This document shows positions 8,678 to 20,600 of a DNA stretch of 22,693 bases, one piece after another (position 1 is the first letter of the stretch; every line of letters starts with the position of its first letter). Source of the stretch: Saccoglossus kowalevskii (taxonomy: Eukaryota; Hemichordata; Enteropneusta; Harrimaniidae); assembly GCF_000003605.2 (NCBI RefSeq), contig NW_003152255.1:164535-187227 (forward strand), written 5' to 3'. Both the position numbers and the translations under genes were made by a program. Below the pieces are notes generated by a model. That model made no database searches, was not told where the DNA came from, and saw only the letters and a program-made list of their open reading frames with translations.

Positions 8678-11600
8678 GTAAGTATGTGAAACACAGAAGA
8701 CAGTGTGTTTTAATTGTGTTTTTTTTTGGTAATTCTTAGTTTTAGCCAAATGTTTTTTCATTTTTTCTGTAATTTTCACAGAATTCAGTTTTAATTTTTG
8801 ACCAAAAAGAACAAAATGTTACTATAACATTGCTTCTATATATTTTAATATTTAACCTTTTGAGTGCCACCCATCCCACATAAATTTATTCATATTTTCT
8901 GTAATTTATTCTTAATTCAATTTTGATTTTCAACCAAATAAGCAAATTGTCACATTGCTTCTATCTTTTGATCAAAAATTTTGAAATTTTTGCATTTTTT
9001 CATTTGGAAAAGAGCAGACTATGAATGGAACTATATTTTGGATGGTGTCTGAAATTAACTTTTGAGCTCAAAAGGTCAAGCTATGTATAGGATATCTGAA
9101 AAGAAATACGAAGAATTGCTGATTTAACCACATTCAGTGAAAATTTTCAGTAATGATTTCAGCACTCTGGAATGAAATGTGCCAATTTATGAGTGTCGTT
9201 CATGCTCTACTTTCTTCTGAAGTACATAATGAATATGTATGTTATGATGTAATAACATATTCTATATTGTATTTTGTCAGGATGGCAGAGTTGGTTGAGA
9301 GGGAGACGGAAAACTACCTTAAGATGGACCCTGATCCATTTGATGACCGTCATCCTGCCAGAACGGATCCAAACTGTTCGCTGGGTCAGATACTCAAATT
9401 ATTGTTTAAGAATGATGAGTTCATGAACAGGGTAAGTCACCAACGTTATAGTTATTCTATTATTCGCAGGAATTCCAAAACCAATTAATTAGTATTCACT
9501 AGCTTTATATATTGATTATTTTGTTTAGAATTCACAGTTTTGTCAATGGAAGTGGCATGATGAAAATTAAAATCTGCTTATGAGTCATTTGCAAAGAGAG
9601 AGTTTTTACATTTGATTCAATCTAATATTGATGTTTTTTTTTTATATTAAAACTCATCTGTCTTACTGCGTTTTGTTTTGTTTGGATGAGTCCAAAAACA
9701 AGCCTTGAAGGACTAATAGTTTCATCTCTGTGCATGCATTCCATGTGCCCATATATCCATTTATGTTCAAAATACATATCACATGTATGCATGTGTTCAT
9801 TTCGCAATCCAATTCAAAATGGCTGAACGACAGCCATTCAAGGATCTTGGTCGTGCATAGACACATTTCATTCAAACTTGTTACATACATTGAACAGATT
9901 TAGTTCAGAGTCTGCCATACATGTGTAGTTAATTGTTTACTTAATATATTTATCTATCTTTTAGACTTACAATGTTATTTTCTGCGTTTTCTTTCAGCTT
10001 ATCAATAATTACATCGTTTCCAGTCGTGAGTTTGATGTCAATGCAGCAGCATGCCGACTACTCTTGGACGTACTGCCGGGATTAGAAACGTCAATCGTTT
10101 ACCAGGAACCAGTAAGTACCGCTACTCTCTTGTCAGTTTAGATTTGTTGTTTACGCTATGAAAACCGTTCACACCTTTGAATGCCCTCATGTGCAAGTGA
10201 AAAATGTTTTATCTCTTCTGCTTTTTTTGAAGATGGTCAATAATAGACACAGTAATTTAATTTTTCAAGGAAATATAATCATGTCCAATGACCAGTTTTT
10301 GAACTAAGTTGAACTTGACCCCCAAAAATATAAATCCTACGAAAGTGGCAGGTGGGTGCTTGATCTGACATTGGTAACAATGGTTGCTCCCTATTCTACT
10401 TGCAGGAAGGCTTGATCCCAAAATTCTTCACCTGGGCTANNNNNNNNNNNNNNNNNNNNNNNNNNNNNNNNNNNNNNNNNNNNNNNNNNNNNNNNNNNNN
10501 NNNNNNNNNNNNNNNNNNNNNNNNNNNNNNNNNNNNNNNNNNNNNNNNNNNNNNNNNNNNNNNNNNNNNNNNNNNNNNNNNNNNNNNGGGAGGCTGAAGA
10601 GCCCCTCAGGTCATATGCAACAGGTTTACTTGCGAGTGCAATGGAAATCCAAGACATTGCTGGCAACTTCAGAGCAGAGAATGCAAGTTTGGTGAGTACT
10701 GCTTTTGTTTTTACCGGCACTAATTTTTTTAAGGTAGAAGCCTACTCATACAGTAATGCAAATACCCCAAACTTATTCATTTTGCAATAAATTGTTTTTC
10801 TGGGCAATAAAAGGATATTCGGGGGTCTAACCTGCCTAATTTTCGAGAAAATGATGGTTGTATTTTAATTGATAGTGGTCATTTTGTCAGTATTATAATG
10901 CTATAACCATAGGTTTCTATGGCAGAGATATCATGCCATATCTCAAATTGTAGTCTGGTGGCATAGGTTGAAAAAATAATATACTGTTAATGATGGTCCA
11001 CTTTTTGTTGACCTGAATTGCTCAAAAAATCAGGGTTTTAAAAAGTGTCAACAACATTCATCCACTCCCTATGAAAACAGAAGTTTGCAATTGCGAAATA
11101 TAAAATAATAATGTAATGCAAAGTGATTTTGCTTGACAATAGAAGTCACTGTGGTTATCATGTCTGTCTGTCAAGATTCAGATAAGCTGAACATAAAAAT
11201 AAGCGAAAATAACTAAAACAAGGAGAAATTATTTGAATTTAGGTAATAATATAACATTTGTTTTGAAATTAATGAAATTATTAATGTGTCAAACTTATGT
11301 AAAGTATGAGACACATTTTCAAATGGTTACTGTGAATGAAAAAATAAACCCAATTAAACTGCAGTATTGCTCATGGTTTTGCTAATAAAGTAGAAACTTT
11401 GAACTATCAATACTGCAATAATTTTGTTTTTAAAATTAAAAGTTAGCTGTTTTGCAAATCAATTGAATGTGCAATGCAGGAATCCATGTACTGACTTTTT
11501 TAAACATTCTCATTCCAGGTTCCAGTCATGCTACATCGTCTTAAAGAACTGAAAACATTAGCAGTTGAAGAATCAACATCTTCTGCTGCAGACTCTAGGG

Positions 11601-14600
11601 CGTCAGAAAGCAGATCTGAATCTGATCTACCAGTGGAGGAAAGACCATTTGTTTGTTTTGCTCCTTCAAATAAGGATGAAGAGACTGTGAAAACGAACAC
11701 TGAAAAAACAGAGGAACCTGCGCTTCAGATCATTACGTGTCAGGAAATCGGGGCAGAAGAGGAAGTCATCGCTGTGAGCCCGGGAGAAGGACCTTCCACA
11801 AGTCGGAATGCTGAAATGGCCCCGCCAACTGAAATCAAACCTGACTCGACTCGTAATAAAAATAAAAACAGATGTAAAAAAAGATTGCCTAGTGACTCTC
11901 AACAGAAGAGGTCAAAGGTTAAAACAAGTTCAAAGTTTACTTCAGGTCATTTATCAGCATTGCCGAAACATGATTCTGTGTCTCACGATGGTGAGTGGAG
12001 TAATAGCAGCTGGGCTGAGATGGTGCCATATGTAATTGGAACACAATGTATGTATCCAATGACAACCGTCATGCAACAAAGACTCATTATACAATACCTT
12101 ACGCCATTGGGAGAGTATCAAGAAGTGAGTGTGTTATGTTTGCAAAATTAGAATAATTTTTTTGCCATTTCAGTGAGGTGATTCTTGTGAATTTAAATGT
12201 GATTTTTAATTAATTAAAGAAGCAAAGTGGAAACGTGACTATGACAAAAAAAGGGGGAAATTGAAAAATGATGTAGTTTTAATTTTTGTCAAATTGACAT
12301 TTAGAATACATTGTTTTTGTCAATGTTTGACAATAGGGGATTTTTAAATACCAGAATATTTAGAAGTTTTAATGAGAATTCTATGTTGCACCTGCAGTGG
12401 ATTCCCTAAAGTAGCATACCTATTTATTTCAGCTTTTAGCTACAGTACTTCAATTGGGTGCAGTGGATCTTACTTTACACTACATTGACCTCAGTAAAAC
12501 GTGTGATGTCAGGCTCACATTTGAAGGATTAAAAGTAAGTTTTATTATAAATAGTGTTTTTAATACGCATGTTCTGATTTTCACCTGCAGTTTTCTCCAT
12601 AGATAAATGTCCAAAACATGGTGGCAAATTTGCATAACACTATTTAATTTGCATATGTATTTTGTTCTTGTGTGAAATAATTAACATGTCTTTAACCACT
12701 TGAAAGTTGGTGGGCATGATAAATACTCCATGTCTATGGTAACTACTTAAAATCTGTACCGGTAGTAGGAACCGCTGCTTCTACTAAAATGGTACAATGC
12801 AACAGAGGGGATGCGGCTTCTATTAGAGCATCTACACATATGAGAAATTGTGAATGTTTGGTTCTCAATTTTGAAAAAAGAATGGGTGCGACTTCTATTA
12901 GGGATGCGCTTCTAATATAGATTTTACAATAGTACAAATGACGCCATGTTATTTATTTACTTGTTGGGTGTGTTGCTTTCAGTACTTTCATGAAGTTCAA
13001 GCACTGCGTTTATTTTTATTGTTTTATTCTTCAGTATCTGGGGTCTCTCTTGTGCCATAAAAAGTTTGCGGCTGAATTTGTCAGCATAGGTGGTGTACAG
13101 AAACTTTTAGAAATCCACCGACCATCCATGGCTGCTACGGGAGTCTCCATGTGTCTCTATTACTTAGCTTACAGTGCAGACACCATGGAGAGGATATGTC
13201 TACTGCCATCCCCAGTGTTAAATGATCTAATCCGGTGAGTCTTTGATCAATCTCAGACCTTGTTGTTTGTACCATTCTGTAGTTATTTGTTCTTAGCTAG
13301 AAAACAAAGGCAGATAAAAAAAAAACAGACGTAATTGTCGAGCCTACAGTTAGCAAATGTTAACTGGCCATTTGCTTGACTGAAAGAGTTAAAAAATGGT
13401 GTTCACAGGGATTTTTTTAAACAAGGGAACAGGGGTGCAGCGCCCTCATGACATGGCCATGCGTCCCTTTACCCTGGGGAGCAGATCCTCTGGCAAATAT
13501 AAAATTCTGAATGACCAGGGATCACATGTGGCCACAGTCTACAACTGTGACCTGTCTGATAGTAATTTTGGCCCCAAGGAAGCCATAGAATGCTCCATTT
13601 TAACTTAGAATTATCAAAAACTCCACACCCTGGTAGGAAGATATCGAACCCTATCTCCCCTACTTGGTGGCGTTGCTGAATTGCAATGCTCCCTCTTGCA
13701 GTTTTTTTCTAGAAAAACCCCTGGTGTTCAGAATAGTTGAAATAGTCAAAAACACACAATAGCGAAATCGGCCATCAGGGATTTTTTAGAGAAACTTTGG
13801 TATAGCATATGCACTACGGTATTCGCCAATATCTCAGCTTTCAGAAGATATATAGGTTGTTGTAGCATGCTTAATAACTTTTCAGGATTTGTTGATGTTT
13901 TCACGAATCATAAACTTTACTTAATACTCACTTTATCAACTGTTTATAAAATGTATTTGACAATGTTAACTGTACATTTAGAAAGCACTGGATATTGTTA
14001 TGTTAGGCTCAGTTTGTAAGTTATTTGTTTGGTTATACAGGTTGTTATTATATATATATATACATACATACATATCAGAGCCTTTCCTCAATCAATCTAA
14101 AATATAATCTGTGTATCGATACATTTTGTTTCAGTTATGCTTTATGGTTACTGGAGTGTTCACATGAATCGGGTCGTTGCCATGCAACAATGTTTTTTAT
14201 GCTGAGTTTTCCATTCAAAGCAGTTCTGGAATTGTTTGACATGCAAGATGGTCTCAGAAAACTGTGCAATCTAGTGAGTTTTTTCATTTCATTTCATGCT
14301 TTGAACTGTGTGTTGTTTTTATGTGAGGACAGTTGCCCATTCCTAGATTTCTTAACTTTCTGTGTTGGTGGGGCCTTTTAGGTCGATTGAAATACAAAAA
14401 TTGGATGATTTAAAAAAATGGGAAGGCATATTCCATTGGCCGAGATTCATTCACTAACGAATGCGACTTTGGGGGAACCTTGATTAAGGTCCGCAGGTGC
14501 TTGTGTTCGACTGAGCCTGGTTGATGCCAGGATAGCGCATTAAAATTGCCATTTGATAGAGATATGGCCACACAGCCCTGTCATGTAGTCCCAAACATGA

Positions 14601-17600
14601 ATACGACTGACTATGTGTCAGCACTAGCATTTGCACTTAAAAAAAAAAGTCAGGAGAGACACTCAATGTCCAAAACTGTCGCCTGGCACAAAAACATTTA
14701 AAAAAAAAAATCAACCAACAATTTTTGGTGCTTTTTCACTGAACATAAGTCAATCACGCCTTCAATTATCGTTACACTCAGTAATAGGCTGTTTTCCGTT
14801 AACTTCGAGATCCCGTGTTATACGTGAAATCAAACTATGCATAAGACCACGAAACTATTTTGGGGGCATTTCCGAACGTTTGATAATGGTTATTTTGCAG
14901 AAGTACTTTTATCTTAACACCATAATTCTCTCTGGAAGCTCTGCATCTTGACATTGACCACACTTTTCACACATGCGAGATCTAGTGAGGTGTCTTTCTC
15001 GTTTCAGATCAGCACTTTAGAAATCTTAAATATCGAAGATCAAGGACTTTTACTGAATGATGATGAAACGTTCTCCAATCGTCAAACCGTAAAAAATACT
15101 TGCGTAGCGTTGTTCAAATATTTTGAAGCTCATCTTGCCTTGAAAGTTGACAGCGTGAAACGTCAGTTTTCGAGGAATCAGGGATACCTGCCACCGGATC
15201 CAATACCACCATATAAGGTATAAGTGTTATATTGCCACAACTGGGTGCAAATAACCCTTTCTAGCGCCCTCAGTGTTGATAATAAGGAAAACGGTGCTTT
15301 ATATATAGAACGATCATGAGCGTAATTGCTGACGTCAGGTAACCAAGGGAAATGCTGAATCATAATGCTGTATCCATTACTAGTTACCGGCCTCCTGTGG
15401 CTTGGTGCGCCATGACACTTGAAGCGGGAACCAGCTACATGTGGTGTTCACTGATAAAATCCTCAGTGTTGATAGTGACAATTGTGTATGCAATGATAAA
15501 ATCATATTATGAGATAGCGCATTCAGTGTTGATAGTGACAATTGTGTATGCAATGATAAAATCATATTATGAGATAGCGCCCTCAGTGTTGATAGTGACA
15601 ATTGTGTATGCAATGATAAAATCATATTATGAGATAGCGCATTCAGTGTTGATAGTGACAATTGTGTGTGCAATGATAAAATCATATTATGAGATAGCGC
15701 ATTCAGTGTTGATAGTGACAATTGTGTATGCAATGATAAAATCATATTATGAGATAGCGCCCTCAGTGTTGATAGTGACAATTGTGTATGCAATGATAAA
15801 ATCATATTATGAGATAGCGCCCTCAGTGTTGATAGTGACAATTGTGTATGCAATGATAAAATCATATTATGAGATAGCGCTTTCAGTGTTGATAGTGACA
15901 ATTGTGTATGCAATGATAAAATCATATTATGAGAAAGCACCCTCAGTGTTGATAGTAACAAATGTGTTCACTGCTGAAATCAAATTTTGACATAGCGCCC
16001 TCAATTTTAATAGAGTAACCATATTCTTATATATGACATCCTCAGTGTTGACTGTGAACATGGTTGTCACATTTCATCATGTTCGATATGGGTCCCATGC
16101 GACATATACAACACATAGAATACTTTGTTTGTTTACAAAGTCATGGTGCTTTAACACATATTCTCCTGTTCATCAATGTCTTCTTCTTCTACCAAAGACC
16201 CTCCTGTTTACCAGCGACTCATTAATGGACAACATGGAGACACTGCTAGAGTACGCACCAATGAGAATCTACTGGGAGCCCGTCAGTGAATTCCAGAATT
16301 TACAAGGTATCCCATTACTGCTGCAAATCATCGCACTCTGCTATGACTGGAGAAACTACAGTGCTAGGTAAGTTATTACAATTTAGTAGTCTTAATAACT
16401 AAAATTTTGTTTCTTTGTAATCTCTTATCAAACAGTTCATTCTTCTGTTGCAAATCATAACTCGTCTTAAAAAGACCAACATCACCCCAACCAAATTCTC
16501 GTCTTCAAAAAAAAAGATAAGCTGATATGCACGTTAGTATATTTCTTCTTGCACTTTTTTGATTATTTACTGCATTGCTGACTACTTCCGTTGAGTAATT
16601 CTCAGGATTGCCTTCAGTGGAATCTGTATATGAATGACACATTCGAGCTCACCATGCACATGTTTCAACTCCCTGACATGTCTGTGTGTGTGTGTGTGTC
16701 AGGTTCCTGTGTAAAAATCTTGTGGTATACTATGTTGCATTAACCTTTTCACCACCAATTCTCCCTTTCATAACAATTTCACAAAATAGTCCCCGTTATA
16801 GTCTGCACTTTCCTTCAGAAAATTGGGACAAAAATAGCCAAATTTTTTTGAGGAAAAACTGAAAATTGACTCAAATTGTGTCTGTTGGCTTCAAAATTAG
16901 GGTTCATTTCCAGAAATTTTGAAGAATATAAGAAAAAAGTGTAGACAAATTTGGGCGAGAAATGTCTGGTGGTGAAAAGGGTAAGGTGGTGTATTAATTG
17001 CTTCAATCATTGTTTCACTGTACTTATCACCTTGTAGGGGAGAAACCATCAAAGCAGCGTTGGACATTCTTTCTGTGTTAACGGTGATACCGAAAGCACA
17101 GTCCCAACTCTGTCAACAGGTTGAACTACCGGATAATGTCAGCACGGTTGGCATGAAGTGAGTATCACATATTGTATTTGTATCCATGACATTTGTTTGC
17201 AGTTTCTTGGTTACTATGCCACGTGACAATTTTGATTTTGAATATTTCGGCGATGTTGTTTTATCAGCTTCCTGCCATTCTGAGTTTTCAGCTTTATGTT
17301 TAGTTTTGTTTTAAATGTTGTCAGACCATTGAAAGATGGGCCCAAACATAAATAAATGCCAAGTGAAATACTAATACATTACAGTATGTCATTTACAATG
17401 ATTTGTCCAATGTTACATTGATAACCAATGTAAGTAAATAATGAACCATAAACCATTCTCCATATTGAGAATCACAAAGAAGTCATCACGTATAATAGAG
17501 GACATCTATGAAGACCAGTCAGTGGTTTGAGTTTAATTTAATCTTTCGACAAACAGCCCCCCAAAAACAATATCTGTTTGATTTAACTATGGTGATGTGC

Positions 17601-20600
17601 AATGCTTATTTGTATATTTTCTAGTAGTCATTTGTAAGTGTACTTATTGGTATTCTAGTAGTCATTTGTAAGTGTACTTATTGGTATTCTAGTAGTCATT
17701 TGTAAGTGTACTTATTGGTATTCTAGTAGTCATTTGTAAGTGTATTTATTGGTATTCTAGTAGTCATTTGTAAGTGTACTTATTGGTATTCTAGTAATCA
17801 TTTGTAAGTGTACTTATTGGTATTCTAGTAGTCATTTGTAAGTGTACTTATTGGTATTCTAGTAGTCATTTGTAAGTGTACTTATTGGTATTCTAGTAGT
17901 CATTTGTAAGTGTACTTATTGGTATTCTAGTAGTCATTTGTAAGTGTATTTATTGGTATTCTAGTAGTCATTTGTAAGTGTACTTATTGGTATTCTAGTA
18001 ATCATTTGTAAGTGTACTTATTGGTATTCTAGTAGTCATTTGTAAGTGTACTTATTGGTATTCCAGTAGTCATTTGTAAGTGTACTTATTGGTATTATAG
18101 TAATCATTTGTAAGTGTACTTATTGGTATTCTAGTAGTCATTTGTAAGTGTACTTATTGGTACATGTATTCTAGTAGTCATTTGTAAGTGTACTTATTGG
18201 TATTCTAGTAGTCATTTGTAAGTGTACTTATTGGTATTCTAGTAGTCATTTGTAAGTGTACTTATTGGTATTCTAGTAGTCTTTTGTTTAATTTATTCTC
18301 CAGTATTGTGTGTGGGACAGCTGAAGGTGACGTGTTCCCAGAAGCTGATGTACAGAAATCTGCGCTCAGAGTGATTATAAACTGTGTGTGTGGTCCTTCT
18401 ACCAGAGTGAGTAAATAACTTTCTTATCTGGCTGAGTGTTTCAGACAAAAGTCATATATATAATTCCTTGGATATATGACCAAAATCTTGTCAACTTCAG
18501 CTTTGGGTCAAGTCTAATATTGTAGCATTCAATCCAAGTTATCTATCATTTAATATATTAATATATTCTTTTTTTTTAGCTTAATAATGGTTGTTTGAAC
18601 ATTTTTTTATTTTATTTTTCTGTGCGAGTATATCAAACAACTAATAGAAACTATGTAGAAAGTATATAAAAATATTTGTTTACCAGTTTTAAATGTTTAT
18701 TGTTGTGTTTTGGTTTTCTTACAGCTTGGTGGAAGTGTAACTAGATACACCAGTGGTTCTGTCAAACGAAATCGTGCTACGATACGTAGTGGTGGAGACA
18801 TACTGAGTAAGCTCTGGGACTGTGTGCAAGCAAATAATGGCATTCGGGTAAGGCTATACAATCTGCAATTTGTCTGAAAACTGATTTGAATTTAGGGGGA
18901 GGTGGGGTCTTTTCCTATACACAGTGTTATATAAGGACTGCATTGGTCTTTTTCTAGTGTCTGAAAACAGGTCTAAAATATTCAGCATTTGACTTGGAAA
19001 TAGAGAATAACAGTTTCTCATGCTATATTTGTGCTACACTTTCCTCCCTCTAAAAAAGTGACAAATCTATCATAATCCGTGTAAAGAAGAAATTTTGTGA
19101 AACGAGTTTCCATTTTCACATGTTTACTGTTTAAAAGTAGGTAAAGGGTACCAGAGGGCAGGGTGTGAGCCAGCCACCAGTCCACCCACCAAACAGACTG
19201 GCCACTTTGATTTTGGACTGGCAACTTTTTTCCATTTTTTTTTCTATTGTTTTTTGATAATTTAACCAAAATATATTGAAAACCATCAACATTTTCATGA
19301 AGTTGAATTGTCTTGGACTGGCAGTTGCAAATTCCTGGCTAACAGCCTGCCAGAAGCACTGCTCTAGTTACCCATACATGAAAAATAATTTTGAATAAAG
19401 ATTTCATGATTGAAGTAGGTTCATTTTATGGTATATAACATAAACGCATACTGTGTGTGTATTCTACTGATGTTTATATTAAATTTATTGACTGTGTTTT
19501 CTTGGATAGATACTGTTATCGTTGCTAATGGTAAAGATGCCAATAACCGAAGCCGACGCTATAAGGACGTTAGCATGTAAAGCGTTATGCGGACTGGCTC
19601 GGAGTGAAACTGTAAAACAGATTATCAGTAAATTGCCGTTATTCACACATTGTCAGTTACAAGGTAAATATACAGTAAGCCGCTATTATTTCGCAAGTCG
19701 GTGAAAATCGGAAAAGTCAAAAGCAGTGAAAGTTTGTCTGCGCTCCTACAACACAGAGTGTCAGTCACTTAAGAGAAAGCTGTGCCCAGTCTCACGACAC
19801 TCGGGGTTAGGAGAATTATAATGACATCCTGTCAAATAAGGAACATAAACCTGTTGGTCCAGCATGTTGCTTCTAAAAAAAATCATAGTGACAGTATGTT
19901 GAGTAGTGGTTTACCACAGGATAAATGAATGAAAGAATAAATGAATGAATCAACAGACTAATGAATGAATAAATAAACATGTAATCTAACTACCGGTATT
20001 CGAGTATGGAAAGTTTTTGAATGGTGTGCATGCTATAAAACTTATACAGTGCAGTCTCAGGTGTTTATTTGTTTTCTCAAATTGCATATTTGTTTTTATT
20101 TTCAGTGATGATGCGGGAACCAGTACTGCAAGATAAACGATCTGAGCACATGAAGTTCTGTAGATATGCTTCTGAACTTATAGGTATTTACAGTCTTGTT
20201 AATTTTAAAATGTTCCACTAGGAAATGGACAGCTATACAAACGACATACAAATAAAGATTACCGGTATGCTCCATGCGTACAACTAGACTGGCCCAGTCG
20301 TATTCATTGCTATTAATTATTCACAGTGTGTAGTGACATTATATAACTTGGGATTGTAATTTTTCCGAATGAGGAAAGTGGGCGTGCTCTTGCACAAAAA
20401 ATTCTATGCGTCAGCAGGTCATGTGTGTATTGTAGTTGTGTAAAACAGATTATTGGTTGGCAACTTATAATTAATGCTATTCGCTAGCATATTACCTAAA
20501 AGGTGTAGTGATAACTGTAGAGGGTGCAGCAAAATAGACCAATCATGGAAACTTCACATCAACTTGAGAAATTCTAAAAACTCATTCTAAAGGAATTAGC

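Larger units (their letters stand above)
13235..14134 (+). other. DCAF1 intron 7
   Basis: Contains the non-autonomous transposon at 13406-13723 and a (TA)n/(CATA)n tract at 14047-14075. The remainder (13735-14040) is AT-rich with no recognised feature. Confidence 0.55.
16368..17037 (+). other. DCAF1 intron 10
   Basis: Contains a (TG)n tract at 16683-16699 and the piggyBac-like MITE at 16740-16984. The remainder is AT-rich. Confidence 0.6.

Noticed and set aside
13396..13608. 70-codon frame inside the 13406-13723 element as a transposase fragment
   Set aside because: No recognisable transposase motif, and the frame begins outside the element.
14631..14951. 106-codon frame in DCAF1 intron 8
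   Set aside because: Low-complexity start with lysine runs from poly-A, no known domain, flanking DCAF1 exons already join in phase.
15352..15990. 212-codon plus-strand and 193-codon minus-strand frames as real genes
   Set aside because: Both are created by a 60-bp tandem repeat within DCAF1 intron 9; no conserved domain and no splice context.
19140..19380. Candidate DNA transposon with GGGTACCAGAGGG/GCTCTAGTTACCC ends
   Set aside because: Inverted ends are poor and no target duplication was found; mentioned only within the intron 13 entry.
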